64,000 nucleotides of DNA from HGM12587 sp964602445 (GCA_964602445.1 CAZRQV010000006.1:9314-73313); one strand, 5' to 3'; positions 16,002 to 24,658 are shown, counted from the stretch's first letter. Translations and numbers: made by a program. Notes: generated from the letters alone by a model not told the origin.

Positions 16002-17510
16002 ATGAGAAAAAGATCAGACGATAATAAGGAACTGTTTTACAGATGGAAAGAGAAAACGGAAAAAGCGGAGGCAGGGGCACAGCGGGAAACGGATCCTGAC
16101 CGTTTGAAACTGCATCTGATGCCGCCGGTGGGCTGGCTGAACGATCCAAACGGATTATGTCAGTTTCATGGAATCTATCATGTGTTTTTTCAGTATTCTC
16201 CGGAAAGTCCGTCAGGAGATGGCTTAAAAGCATGGGGACATTACACATCAAAGGATTTCCTTTGCTGGAAGCAGGAAGAAACGTTGTTTTTTCCTGATGA
16301 AGCCTTTGATAAAGATGGGGTTTATTCCGGATCTGCCTGTATCCGTGAAGGAAAAATGAATCTGTATTATACCGGAAATGTAAAGGAAGAAGGAATTCAT
16401 GATTACATCTGTTCAGGCAGAGGTGCAAATACGGTGCTGATCCAAAGCGTGGACGGCAGGGAGTTTTCTGAAAAACAGCTGCTGATGACCTCTGCGGATT
16501 ATCCGGATACCTATACCTGTCATATCCGGGATCCGAAAGTCTGGGTTCGGGATGATCAGTTTTATATGGTTCAGGGCGGACGTAAATATGGTGCAGACAG
16601 AGAAGATCGTACCCTGGATCAGGGAGCAGTTCTTCTGTTTCAGGGAAAAGATGAAAAAAATTTCCGGTTTGTCAAGGAAATTACCACAGAAACACCTTTT
16701 GGATATATGTGGGAATGTCCGGATTACTTTGAACTGGGAGAAGCAAACATCTTATCTTTTTCTCCGCAAGGCTTGGATGAAGAAACCTATCGATTCCAAA
16801 ATGTGTATCAGTCCGGTTATCTTCTGCTTGAAAAAGCACCGGAAACATGGGAAACTTATGAAAAAGTCGATGGTTCTGCTTTTCAGGAATGGGATATGGG
16901 ATTTGATTTCTATGCACCTCAGACTTTTGAAACGGAAGATGGAAGAAGGATTCTCATCGGCTGGGCTGGCATTCCGGATGCGGCATATGACAATGAGCCA
17001 ACGGTGCAGAACGGCTGGCAGCATGCGCTGACGCTGCCAAGAGAATTATCGGCAAAAGATGGAAAAATTTATCAAAATCCAATCAGAGAGCTGCAGCAGT
17101 TAAGAGATACAGAGTGCAGGATTGATGCCGGAGAAACCTATCTTTTGGAAAATGAGGTTTTTGAGCTGACTGTTTGCGGAAAAGATACGCAGGAAAATGT
17201 TTCTGTTCAGCTTACCGACGGAAAAGAATCTGTAACTTTAGAATATCGTCAGGACGAAGGTGTATTATCCTTAGCTCTGTCAGATGCCTGCGGAAGAGGA
17301 AGAACCATACGACGGATGAAACTGGGACAGTTCAGAAATGTGCAGATCTTTGCAGATACTTCCATGATAGAAATTTATATCAATGATGGGGAAGCGGTTA
17401 TGACCAGCAGATTTTACATGGATCATACCCAGCGGACAGTAAAAGTCAGCGGAACTGCAGAAAATACACTTTGGTATCTGAATGGACTCAAGGTAGATTT
17501 CAGAAAATAG
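16002..17510 (+). CDS. scrB: Sucrose-6-phosphate hydrolase (GH32)
   Basis: Cleaves sucrose-6-phosphate to glucose-6-phosphate and fructose. The 502-residue protein has the GH32 five-bladed propeller motifs: nucleophile D48 in WLNDPNG, the stabilising RDP at 176-178 (IRDPKV), and acid/base E238 in WECPD, then the C-terminal beta sandwich. No signal peptide, so the enzyme is cytoplasmic, as expected behind a PTS. GGAAAGGA precedes the ATG. Confidence 0.95.
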   Translation: MRKRSDDNKELFYRWKEKTEKAEAGAQRETDPDRLKLHLMPPVGWLNDPNGLCQFHGIYHVFFQYSPESPSGDGLKAWGHYTSKDFLCWKQEETLFFPDEAFDKDGVYSGSACIREGKMNLYYTGNVKEEGIHDYICSGRGANTVLIQSVDGREFSEKQLLMTSADYPDTYTCHIRDPKVWVRDDQFYMVQGGRKYGADREDRTLDQGAVLLFQGKDEKNFRFVKEITTETPFGYMWECPDYFELGEANILSFSPQGLDEETYRFQNVYQSGYLLLEKAPETWETYEKVDGSAFQEWDMGFDFYAPQTFETEDGRRILIGWAGIPDAAYDNEPTVQNGWQHALTLPRELSAKDGKIYQNPIRELQQLRDTECRIDAGETYLLENEVFELTVCGKDTQENVSVQLTDGKESVTLEYRQDEGVLSLALSDACGRGRTIRRMKLGQFRNVQIFADTSMIEIYINDGEAVMTSRFYMDHTQRTVKVSGTAENTLWYLNGLKVDFRK

Positions 17511-17549
17511 ATGAAAAATTTCAGAACAGAAATGGAAAGGGTGAACGAT

Positions 17550-18500
17550 ATGAAGAAATTAATGGCAATTGGTGAAGCTCTCATCGATTTTATCCCGGAA
17601 GAGACCGGAAAGCCGATCAAAGAGGTGTGCGGTTTTCAGCCGGCAGTCGGCGGAGCACCGGCAAATGTCTGTGGAGCATTTTCGAAGTTAGGCGGAAACG
17701 CATCAATGATCACACAGCTTGGCAAGGATCCTTTTGGAGATAAGATTATTGAAGAGTTTGAAAAATATAATATCGACTGCAGTTATATCCAGAGAACCGG
17801 AAAAGCCAATACGGCACTTGCCTTTGTAGCACTAAAAGAAGATGGAAATCGGGAATTTTCCTTTTACAGAAATCCAAGTGCAGATATGCTCTTAGATGCA
17901 AAGGTACTGCAGAAAGAGTGGTTTTCAGATGCCTATGCCCTTCATTTTTGTTCGGTAGCACTGAGCAGTCAGCCTATGAAAGAAGCGCACGAAGCTGCGA
18001 TTGCATATACACTGGAAAATCAGGGACTGATCAGTTTTGACCCGAATCTTCGACTGGCATTGTGGGAAGATTTGGATCAGTTAAGAAATGTAATTTTAGA
18101 ATTTCTTCCGAAAGCCCATATCTTGAAAATTTCAGATGAAGAACTGGAATTCATTACCGGAAAAACAAAGATGGAAGAAGCATTGCCGCAGCTGTTTGTG
18201 GGAAATGTGCAGCTGATCCTGTATACCCAGGGAGCGGCAGGTGCAAGTGCTTATACGAAAGAGCAGAATGCCTTTTCTGCCAGCAAACCGGTAAAAGCAG
18301 TCGATACGACCGGTGCAGGAGATGCATTTATCGGATCCTTTTTATACCAGCTTTGGGAAAATGGAGTAGATGAAAAGACGTTAGGAGCGCTTTCCAAAGA
18401 ACAGTTAGAACAGTTTCTGGCATTTTCAAATCAATATTGCGGAGCAAGTGTACAGAAAGCGGGAGCAATCGCATCCTATCCGGAGAAATTGCAGCTGTAA
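17550..18500 (+). CDS. scrK: Fructokinase (PfkB/ribokinase family)
   Basis: Phosphorylates the fructose released by ScrB. The 316-residue protein starts MKKLMAIGEALIDFIPEE and has VGGAPANVCGAF near the N-terminus and DTTGAGDAFIGSF with the catalytic aspartate near the C-terminus. Start at ATG 17550, preceded by GGAAAGGG; the frame open from 17511 adds a leader directly abutting the scrB stop. Last gene of the sucrose operon, followed by a terminator. Confidence 0.93.
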   Translation: MKKLMAIGEALIDFIPEETGKPIKEVCGFQPAVGGAPANVCGAFSKLGGNASMITQLGKDPFGDKIIEEFEKYNIDCSYIQRTGKANTALAFVALKEDGNREFSFYRNPSADMLLDAKVLQKEWFSDAYALHFCSVALSSQPMKEAHEAAIAYTLENQGLISFDPNLRLALWEDLDQLRNVILEFLPKAHILKISDEELEFITGKTKMEEALPQLFVGNVQLILYTQGAAGASAYTKEQNAFSASKPVKAVDTTGAGDAFIGSFLYQLWENGVDEKTLGALSKEQLEQFLAFSNQYCGASVQKAGAIASYPEKLQL

Positions 18501-18520
18501 AAATAGATCAAATAAAGGGT

Positions 18521-18556
18521 AAGAGCGGAACCACGAGAGTGGTTCCGCTCTTTTCA
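18521..18556 (+). terminator. Terminator of the sucrose operon
   Basis: AAGAGCGGAACCAC GAGA GTGGTTCCGCTCTT, a 14-bp perfect stem followed by TT and more T. It ends the scr operon 20 bp after scrK. Confidence 0.95.
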
Positions 18557-18587
18557 TAAATTAAAGGGAGTTGAAAAAAATCTTTAT

Positions 18588-18677
18588 TTATTCAGCCATG
18601 GTAAGTGTTACAGTATTTGTCTGAACAGAAATACCATTCGCATCTGTGATGACACAAGATACTTGTGCTTTCGCTTT
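18588..18677 (-). pseudogene. C-terminal remnant of an Ig-like repeat surface protein
   Basis: Read on the minus strand, the DNA encodes KAKAQVSCVITDANG followed by ISVQTNTVTLTMAE and TAA. This is the typical end strand pattern (SCVITDANG...TVTLT) of bacterial Ig-like domains in secreted Clostridial proteins. Upstream of it the frame is closed by TAA at the edge of a palindrome, CTTTCGCTTT TT AAAGCGAAAG (18668-18689), and no start exists. I read this as the last ~28 codons of a lost surface protein gene. The next ~180 bp (18690-18866) hold nothing recognisable. Confidence 0.6.
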
Positions 18678-18865
18678 TTAAAGCGAAAGAATCCCATAGA
18701 TGTTCAACATTGCTTTTAGTGTAATAACAAGTTTCTGTTCAAATTTTACAAAAGAAGTTCAAAGAGGTAAATGCAATTTTCAGCAAAAAACTATCAAAAT
18801 TCTACGAAAGGGAGGGTTAGAGACAGAAAAGAAGTGTATTTGTATTAAGTTGTTCTTGTAATATA

Positions 18866-18896
18866 AAAAAGGAACAGATCACTCTGTTCCTTTTGT
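18866..18896 (-). terminator. Terminator of the rubrerythrin gene
   Basis: AAAAGGAACAGA TCAC TCTGTTCCTTTT stem; on the minus strand it is followed by a run of six T. It lies 30 bp beyond the rubrerythrin stop. Confidence 0.92.
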
Positions 18897-18924
18897 CTAA
18901 GAGGCAGTATATATTGAGGATTGA

Positions 18925-19470
18925 TTATCCAAAATATCTTTCTAAGAGACCCTGGAATGCTTTTCCGTGTCTAGCTTCGTCGCGAGCCATTTCATGTACG
19001 GTATCATGGATTGCGTCTAAGTTTAATTCTTTTGCACGTTTTGCAAGGTCAAATTTACCAGCAGTAGCACCGTTTTCAGCAGCAACTCTCATTTCGAGGT
19101 TTTTCTTTGTGCTTGGTGTTACAACTTCGCCTAATAATTCAGCGAATTTTGCAGCGTGTTCTGCTTCTTCGTAAGCAGCTTTTTCCCAGTATAAACCGAT
19201 TTCAGGATAACCTTCTCTGTGAGCAACTCTTGCCATTGCAAGGTACATACCTACTTCTGAGCATTCACCTTCGAAGTTTGCTCTTAAATCCATGATGATG
19301 TCTTCCGGAGCGCCTTCTGCAACACCTACTACGTGTTCTGCTGCCCATGATAAGCTGCTTTCTTCCTGTTTGATGAATTTGTCTGCCGGTACTTTACATA
19401 CTGGACATACTTCCGGAGCTGAGTCTCCTTCGTGAACATAACCGCATACTGAACATACATACTTTGCCAT
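18925..19470 (-). CDS. Reverse rubrerythrin (rubredoxin domain N-terminal)
   Basis: Non-haem iron peroxidase that detoxifies hydrogen peroxide and oxygen in anaerobes. The 181-residue protein starts with a rubredoxin-like FeS4 domain (C6, C9, C22, C25) followed by a ferritin-like diiron domain with ExxH-type helices (EGECSEVGMYLAMARVAHREG, EEAEHAAKF, DEARHGKAF). This domain order is the reverse of classical rubrerythrin and matches the oxygen-inducible revRbr of Clostridia. Start at ATG 19470 behind AAAGGAG; the frame open to 19566 includes the leader. A PerR-type box sits in its promoter and perR lies directly upstream. Confidence 0.94.
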   Translation of the reverse strand: MAKYVCSVCGYVHEGDSAPEVCPVCKVPADKFIKQEESSLSWAAEHVVGVAEGAPEDIIMDLRANFEGECSEVGMYLAMARVAHREGYPEIGLYWEKAAYEEAEHAAKFAELLGEVVTPSTKKNLEMRVAAENGATAGKFDLAKRAKELNLDAIHDTVHEMARDEARHGKAFQGLLERYFG

Positions 19471-19594
19471 AACTTTTTCTCCTTTATGATTAAAATTTTT
19501 ATTTACGCAGGTAATGTGAAAAATTTTGATTTTTGCCTTGTAACACTGCGTTATTTTTTGAAGCATCTGCTTCTTAAAGTTCTTTAATGATAAT

Positions 19595-19641
19595 AGTAAT
19601 TATTACTGATTTAACTATACCATATTTATTTCATTTGTCAA
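19595..19641 (-). promoter_or_regulatory. Rubrerythrin promoter with PerR-type box
   Basis: On the minus strand: TTGACA (19641-19636), 16 bp, TATAGT (19619-19614). Directly after it comes AGTAAT A ATTACT (19607-19595), a perfect 6-1-6 inverted repeat of Fur/PerR type. Its place over the transcription start predicts repression by the adjacent PerR and release by peroxide. Confidence 0.75.
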
Positions 19642-19657
19642 TACTTATTTTGCCGAT

Positions 19658-20044
19658 TTAGGATTTTTTAATACATGATTCGCAGATTCCGGAAAAGTTT
19701 AAATTGATCTGCTGGATCATCCCGTGAAAATGTTTGGGAGCAATGGTAGGAATTGCCGGATTCTGTTCGAATTCCAGATCTTCCACACAGCCGCAGCTGG
19801 TACATGTAAAATGATAGTGCGGCATAACATTGGCATCGAATCGGTCAGGACCGTTACAGGTAATTTTCTGAATCTCGCCGATCTCTGAGAGAAGAGAGAG
19901 GTTTCTGTAAACAGTACCGAGACTGATGTTTGGAAATTCTTCTCTTACGTGGGTATATACCACATCAGCGGTAGGATGATCGTGCCGTGTCATAAGAAAT
20001 TCTTTGATGCAGTCTCTCTGACGGCTTCTTTTTAATGTTGCCAT
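19658..20044 (-). CDS. perR: Fur-family peroxide-type repressor (PerR-like)
   Basis: 128-residue winged-helix metalloregulator. Structural zinc site: C81-xx-C84 and C121-xx-C124. Candidate regulatory metal ligands of the PerR type are H21/H23, D70 (in RFDAN) and H76/H78 (in PHYHF). The aspartate at 70 rather than glutamate supports PerR over Fur. Start at ATG 20044 behind AAGGAGGA; the upstream in-frame start at 20068 lies within that leader. A similar box, CAATAACTGTTACTG, in its own promoter points to autoregulation. Confidence 0.87.
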   Translation of the reverse strand: MATLKRSRQRDCIKEFLMTRHDHPTADVVYTHVREEFPNISLGTVYRNLSLLSEIGEIQKITCNGPDRFDANVMPHYHFTCTSCGCVEDLEFEQNPAIPTIAPKHFHGMIQQINLNFSGICESCIKKS

Positions 20045-20065
20045 ATGTCCTCCTTTCTTTAATAA

Positions 20066-20080
20066 CAATAACTGTTACTG
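20066..20080 (-). promoter_or_regulatory. Possible PerR box upstream of perR
   Basis: CAATAACTGTTACTG is an imperfect inverted repeat similar to the palindrome in the rubrerythrin promoter, 22 bp upstream of the perR start. Expected for an autoregulated PerR gene. Confidence 0.5.
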
Positions 20081-20095
20081 ATATTATAATATAAG

Positions 20096-20124
20096 AAAAA
20101 GAGGGAAAATGCAACCCTCTTTTT
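20096..20124 (-). terminator. Terminator of the pyridoxamine kinase gene
   Basis: AAAAAGAGGG and CCCTCTTTTT arms around a 9-nt loop, lying between the kinase stop and perR. On the minus strand it ends in a T run. Confidence 0.88.
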
Positions 20125-20156
20125 GAATTTTTTCTATAAAATTTTTAAACTTGTTC

Positions 20157-20987
20157 CTATTTTAATTTGTGGAGCATTTCTTCAAAGCAGACACCATCGG
20201 TCAAAGGAATGTCCATCTCAATGGATTTTAAAATACATTGTTTAATAAATAAAGAAGCTTTTCGTACAGAAGTATAAAAATCCGTTCCATTTACCGCATC
20301 TGCTGCAATGATGGCAGAAAAGATATCTCCGGTGCCGCAGCGGGTGGTGCCTACTTTATGTGTTTTTATTATAGAAGGTTCTTTGCCGGATTCATGACAA
20401 TAGTTTGCTACATAGGATCCTTGGGGAATGCCTGTGATCACCACTTTTTTCGGGCCAAGTGCTTCTAACTGATCTGTCAGAAGAACCAGTTCTTTTTGCT
20501 TCCAGTGCTCTTTATACGGTGTATCTGTCAAAATGCAGGCTTCTGTCAGGTTGGGAGTGATAATGTCTGCATATGGAATCAATTCTTTCATCAGACGGCA
20601 CATTTCGTCGGTGTAGGTAGCATAAGGAATCCCGTCATCTCCCATGATCGGGTCTACGATCACAATGGTTTCTTCTGATTTAAAATGCTTGAAAAAATTT
20701 TTTACGATTTCGATCTGTCTGGCAGATCCGAGAAATCCGGAACAGATCCCCTGAAATTCCAGATGAAGTTTCTTCCATTCTTCAATGTAAGGAATCATAT
20801 GCTCTGTAAAATCATCAAAATAAAAACTGTCATAGCCGGTATGATTGCTGAAAATGGAAGTAGGGATCGGACAGCACTGAACCTTCATATGAGAAATGAT
20901 CGGAAGTTCCACGGTCAGAGAACACCTTCCGAATCCGGACAGGTCATTGATCACGGCAATTTTTTTCTGTTGTTTCTGTTCTGCCAT
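20157..20987 (-). CDS. Pyridoxamine/pyridoxal kinase (PdxY-like)
   Basis: Ribokinase-fold B6 vitamer kinase, 276 residues. Visible motifs: INDLSGFGRCSLT at the N-terminus, CCPIPTSIFSNHTGY, VDPIMGDDG, PNLTEA, and the anion hole/catalytic GTGDIFSAI near the C-terminus. It phosphorylates pyridoxal, pyridoxamine or pyridoxine to supply PLP. The window also holds a likely B6 uptake module (ECF S component and MocR regulator at 55-56.7 kb), consistent with B6 salvage. Confidence 0.88.
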   Translation of the reverse strand: MAEQKQQKKIAVINDLSGFGRCSLTVELPIISHMKVQCCPIPTSIFSNHTGYDSFYFDDFTEHMIPYIEEWKKLHLEFQGICSGFLGSARQIEIVKNFFKHFKSEETIVIVDPIMGDDGIPYATYTDEMCRLMKELIPYADIITPNLTEACILTDTPYKEHWKQKELVLLTDQLEALGPKKVVITGIPQGSYVANYCHESGKEPSIIKTHKVGTTRCGTGDIFSAIIAADAVNGTDFYTSVRKASLFIKQCILKSIEMDIPLTDGVCFEEMLHKLK

Positions 20988-21163
20988 TCTATCGTTCCTT
21001 TTCCCTTTCTGATTCTATTTTACCGAATAGAATGAAATCGTTGATCTGCAAAAGATCACGTTAGTTAGTATATAGAAAAAATCGCTGTTTGCAAACTGAT
21101 TTTTGAAATTTTCATAAGAAGGGAAATATCATGGCAGCGGTGCAGTACAATTTTTACCATAGG

Positions 21164-21192
21164 TTGACAAAAATAAGAAGAGTTGTTATATT
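21164..21192 (+). promoter_or_regulatory. Promoter of the NlpC/P60 gene
   Basis: TTGACA (21164-21169), 17-bp spacer, TATATT (21187-21192). The ATG is at 21259, giving a leader of about 60 nt. Confidence 0.8.
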
Positions 21193-21258
21193 AATTGTAA
21201 CAATTTTGTAACAAACATTCGAAAAATGAAATAAGAAAGAGATAAATTAGGGGTACAC

Positions 21259-22347
21259 ATGAGAAATAAAATTCTGATCTATATATTAGCAGCTGTGGCA
21301 TTCTTATCAATCAATGGTATGGATACCAAAGCTGCAGGTTTAAGTCTGGGTGGAAATGCCGGAATTACAACGGTGCTGGAAGCCTATGAAGAAAATACAG
21401 TGAATGCAGAAATCAAGATCAAAGAATATCTTGATACCACTGCAGCAAACAAAAATATCTGCATCGCAAAGGTAAACAATTACGTAAATGTAAGAAAAGG
21501 CCCAAGCGAGAATGATGAGATCGTAGGAAAGTTATACGATAAATCTGCAGGAAAAGTTTTAGAAGAGACAGATGGATGGTATAAAATTTCCTCCGGTTCG
21601 ATCAAAGAAGGTTATGTAAAAAAAGAATATGTCGTAGTTGGTGAAGAAGCAGAAGCACTTGCCAAAGAAGTAGGAACAAGAATGGCAACGGTTGTAACAC
21701 AGACACTTCGTGTACGTGAAGAAGCAACGACAGAAAGCTCCATTTTAGGTCTGATTCCGGAAGGCGACGAACTGGTCGTAAAGGAAGAAGCAGAAGGCTG
21801 GGTAAAAGTGTCCATCGAAGAAGGTGACGGATGGGTATCTCTTGACTATGTAACACTTCGTACAGATTATGTACAGGCAGAATCCAAAGAAGAGGAAGAA
21901 GCCCGTCTGAGAAAAGAAGAAGAAGCAAGAAGAGCAGCAAATGCAGCAGCAGCGAAAAAAGCAGGAAAGAGCAGCCAGAAGGTTGGAAATTCTGCCGGAT
22001 CTTCTTCAGGACGTTCTGTTGCAAGTTTTGCAAGCCAGTTTGTTGGAAATCCATATGTATATGGCGGTACCAGTTTAACAAACGGTGCGGATTGTTCCGG
22101 ATTTGTTATGAGTGTGTATGCAAACTTTGGTGTTTCACTTCCGCATTCATCCAGTGCATTACGCAGTGTCGGATATGGTGTTTCTTTAAGTGAAGCACAG
22201 CCGGGTGACATCATCTGTTACAGCGGTCATGTAGGAATTTATGTAGGAAATAATACGATCGTACATGCAAGTACAGCGAAGACAGGAATCAAATTTACTT
22301 CTCCTGTAAATTATCGTCAGGTTCTTGCAGTCAGACGAATCTTCTAA
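21259..22347 (+). CDS. Secreted SH3b-SH3b-NlpC/P60 peptidoglycan hydrolase
   Basis: Cell-wall endopeptidase of 362 residues. A signal peptide (about 1-25) is followed by two bacterial SH3 domains (about 68-125 and 145-200, each with a VRxxP/VREEA...DGWYKI or EGWVKV pattern), a charged E/K/A-rich linker (about 210-240), and a C-terminal NlpC/P60 domain with the catalytic triad C279 (ADCSGF), H324 (SGHVGIYVG) and H336 (IVHAST). Such enzymes cut gamma-D-Glu to diamino acid bonds in stem peptides. Monocistronic with its own promoter and terminator. Confidence 0.94.
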   Translation: MRNKILIYILAAVAFLSINGMDTKAAGLSLGGNAGITTVLEAYEENTVNAEIKIKEYLDTTAANKNICIAKVNNYVNVRKGPSENDEIVGKLYDKSAGKVLEETDGWYKISSGSIKEGYVKKEYVVVGEEAEALAKEVGTRMATVVTQTLRVREEATTESSILGLIPEGDELVVKEEAEGWVKVSIEEGDGWVSLDYVTLRTDYVQAESKEEEEARLRKEEEARRAANAAAAKKAGKSSQKVGNSAGSSSGRSVASFASQFVGNPYVYGGTSLTNGADCSGFVMSVYANFGVSLPHSSSALRSVGYGVSLSEAQPGDIICYSGHVGIYVGNNTIVHASTAKTGIKFTSPVNYRQVLAVRRIF

Positions 22348-22462
22348 TTTTATAGAAAAAAATTTGGAACATTCATTCAAAAGATAAAAGAGTTGTCCGG
22401 ATTCGGAATGTGTCAGCGTATTTTAAATGAATCATGAAATGATGATCTGGGTTAAGATTATG

Positions 22463-22496
22463 AAAGAGAACTTGTAAAAACAGGTTCTCTTTTTTT
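22463..22496 (+). terminator. Terminator downstream of the NlpC/P60 gene
   Basis: AGAGAACTTG TAAAAA CAGGTTCTCT stem followed by TTTTTTT. Confidence 0.9.
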
Positions 22497-22634
22497 GATG
22501 TTTTTGAAAAGTTAGGAATGGAGTTTCTTGTGATTTTTGAAGAGATTGTATAGAATAAGGTAAGCACCAAAGGTGCTGTAAGGAGTGTGTGAAAATTCTG
22601 GAAGGATAAAACAGAAAGAACGAAGGAGAATAAC

Positions 22635-23483
22635 ATGAGTCAGATTAAATTGATCGCATTGGATATGGATGGAACTTTGTTTAATCGGGAAGGTGAGATT
22701 TCTGCAAAAGACAGAGAAACCTTAAAACGTGCTACAGAAGCAGGGGTAGCAGTGGCAGTTGCCACCGGAAGAGCTTATGCAGAACTTCCGGTAGAAATGC
22801 TCTGCCAGATTGGAGTACGGTATGCTGTGACCGGAAATGGTTCCGGTGTTTATCGGCTGCCGGAGAAAGAATGTGTATTTTCAGATTGTCTGGACAATAA
22901 AGTGGTATATGATATTTTAGAAGAATTAAATCAGCTGGATGTTTATTATGATGTCTATGTGGACGGTCTGGTATATTGTCCAAAATCTGTCTGCCACAAT
23001 ATCCGAAAAATGGATATGCCGGAATCTTTGTATGAGCATATTGAAAACACAAGAAATTTTGTGGATGACATCATACCATTTTTAAAAGGATGTGGAAGAA
23101 ATGCGGAAAAAGTGACGATAAATTTTGCACTTTTAGAAGACGGTACCTATCTTGACCGGGAAGCAACTGCAAAAATGCTGGATCGCTATCCACAGGTGCA
23201 GTATCTGTGCGGCGGATTTCATAATTTGGAATTTACCAGAGCCGGAGTGACCAAAGGAACCGGGCTGCGTTTTCTGGCAGAAAAGATTGGCGTGGCAATG
23301 GATCAGACCATGGCATGCGGAGATTCAGAAAATGATCTGTATATGCTGCAGGAAGCTCATGTGGCTGTGGCTATGGGAAATGCCACAGAGCAGATTAAGG
23401 AGATTTCTGATTTTGTAACGCTTTCAAATGAAGAGAGCGGCGTTGCTTATGCAGTAGAAAAATTTGTTTTCGGTGAAAATTAA
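22635..23483 (+). CDS. Cof-type HAD-superfamily phosphatase
   Basis: 282 residues. HAD motif I is LIALDMDGTLF with the nucleophilic aspartate, motif II is AVATGRAY, and the late GDSENDLYML and VAVAMGNA are motifs III/IV. A large C2B cap lies between them. The family removes phosphate from sugar phosphates, nucleotides or flavin precursors; the substrate cannot be read from sequence. GAAGGAGAA precedes the start. The gene ends at the edge of the DnaA-box cluster. Confidence 0.9.
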   Translation: MSQIKLIALDMDGTLFNREGEISAKDRETLKRATEAGVAVAVATGRAYAELPVEMLCQIGVRYAVTGNGSGVYRLPEKECVFSDCLDNKVVYDILEELNQLDVYYDVYVDGLVYCPKSVCHNIRKMDMPESLYEHIENTRNFVDDIIPFLKGCGRNAEKVTINFALLEDGTYLDREATAKMLDRYPQVQYLCGGFHNLEFTRAGVTKGTGLRFLAEKIGVAMDQTMACGDSENDLYMLQEAHVAVAMGNATEQIKEISDFVTLSNEESGVAYAVEKFVFGEN

Positions 23484-23943
23484 GGTGTGGAAAAGATATC
23501 CCCATTTATCCACATTTTCCACATTTGGTGTGTGGATAAAATATGTGGAAGAAAAAAATGAAATCAGCAGTTTGCACAATGAAAAAAAATGAAAGAAAAA
23601 AATGCAACAAACTTAAAAAAAACCGAAAAAAGTTATCCACATTGAAAAATGTAGAAAAACGGACAAAAATTGAGTTATCAACCGAGTTATCCACGTTATC
23701 CACAAAAATAAATTGAAAAAAATGTGGTTTACATATTTTTTTAAAAAACAAATGTTTTGTTTATTTTTGATAAAGATTTAAAATGTGGATAGTTTTTCCA
23801 AAAAAAAGATTGACTTTTTTGCTGTCAAAATTTGTTGAAAAAGAAAATCAAATTGTCAGAAAATTTTGAAACAGGTCGGAGCTTTTCATTTTGGGATATT
23901 TAGTGTAAGATAGAAAGAAGTTTAAAGCATAAGGGAGAAAAAG
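23484..23943. other. DnaA-box cluster in AT-rich intergenic DNA (origin-like)
   Basis: Within 310 bp there are four exact TTATCCACA boxes: 23506-23514 (+), 23531-23539 (-), 23633-23641 (+), 23696-23704 (+). Four more have one mismatch: 23486-23494 (-, TTTTCCACA), 23515-23523 (+, TTTTCCACA), 23687-23695 (+, TTATCCACG), 23784-23792 (-, CTATCCACA). The boxes at 23687 and 23696 abut. Very AT-rich DNA follows (about 23700-23860), with runs like a DNA-unwinding element. No dnaA or dnaN gene flanks it; neighbours are a HAD phosphatase and trmB. It may be a replication origin element, or a DnaA-titrating or reactivating site. trmB has a GGGAGAAAAAG ribosome binding site at its end. Confidence 0.82.
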
Positions 23944-24588
23944 ATGCGTTTAAGAAATATTAAAGGCTCCAGAGAAGTGATCGGAGCCAGTGATTATGTG
24001 GTACATGAAGAAGAAACAAAGGCCGGAACATGGCATGAAATTTTCGGAAATGATCATCCGATCTACATCGAAGTAGGTATGGGAAAAGGGCAGTTTATTA
24101 TGGAACTGGCAAAACGTCATCCGGAAAATAACTATGTAGGAATTGAAAAATACAGCAGCGTCCTGCTCCGTGCACTGGAAAAAATGGATATGGAAGAAGT
24201 ACCGCTTCCGAATCTGGTATTTATCCGTATGGATGCGGAAAATATTGAAAAAGTATTTGCAGAGGGGGAAGTAGATGGAATCTATCTGAATTTCTCTGAC
24301 CCATGGCCGAAGGATCGTCATGCGAAACGACGTCTGACCAGCACAACATTTTTCGGACGTTACAATAAAATTCTGAAAAAGGACGGAAAAGTAGAATTTA
24401 AGACGGACAATCGTCCATTGTTTGAGTTCTCTTTAGAATCTGTCAAAGAAGCCGGATGGAATCTGGAAGCATATACCTTTGATCTGCATCATAATGAAGA
24501 AATGAATCAGGGAAATATTATGACAGAATACGAAGAAAAGTTTTCTTCCATGGGAAATCCGATCTGTAAATTGATCGCTGACCGTTAA
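23944..24588 (+). CDS. trmB: tRNA (guanine46-N7)-methyltransferase
   Basis: Makes m7G46 in the tRNA variable loop using SAM. The 214-residue protein has YIEVGMGKGQFIMELA (SAM-binding GxGxG region), NYVGIEKY, LNFSDPWPKDRHAKRRL (the TrmB signature with catalytic Asp and substrate-binding residues) and a C-terminal EYEEKFSSMGNPI. Length is normal. It stands directly after the DnaA-box cluster. Confidence 0.95.
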   Translation: MRLRNIKGSREVIGASDYVVHEEETKAGTWHEIFGNDHPIYIEVGMGKGQFIMELAKRHPENNYVGIEKYSSVLLRALEKMDMEEVPLPNLVFIRMDAENIEKVFAEGEVDGIYLNFSDPWPKDRHAKRRLTSTTFFGRYNKILKKDGKVEFKTDNRPLFEFSLESVKEAGWNLEAYTFDLHHNEEMNQGNIMTEYEEKFSSMGNPICKLIADR

Positions 24589-24610
24589 GATACGGAAATT
24601 TTTCAGAAAA

Positions 24611-24658
24611 CTTCAGAGTCAATGCGGGGCAGTACAGCTGACGGCATTGACTCTGAAG
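24611..24658 (+). terminator. Long hairpin after trmB
   Basis: CTTCAGAGTCAATGC and GCATTGACTCTGAAG form a perfect 15-bp stem with an 18-nt loop. There is no T run behind it, so it could be a terminator without a U tract or a structural RNA element. Confidence 0.6.

Noticed and set aside
23506..23751. 81-codon minus-strand open frame with repeated VDN triplets
   Set aside because: The VDN repeats are just translations of the DnaA boxes; F-rich composition reflects AT-rich DNA.
23484..23943. Proven chromosomal oriC
   Set aside because: The boxes are real but dnaA/dnaN are absent and gene orientation does not switch here, so only an origin-like or DnaA-control site is claimed.
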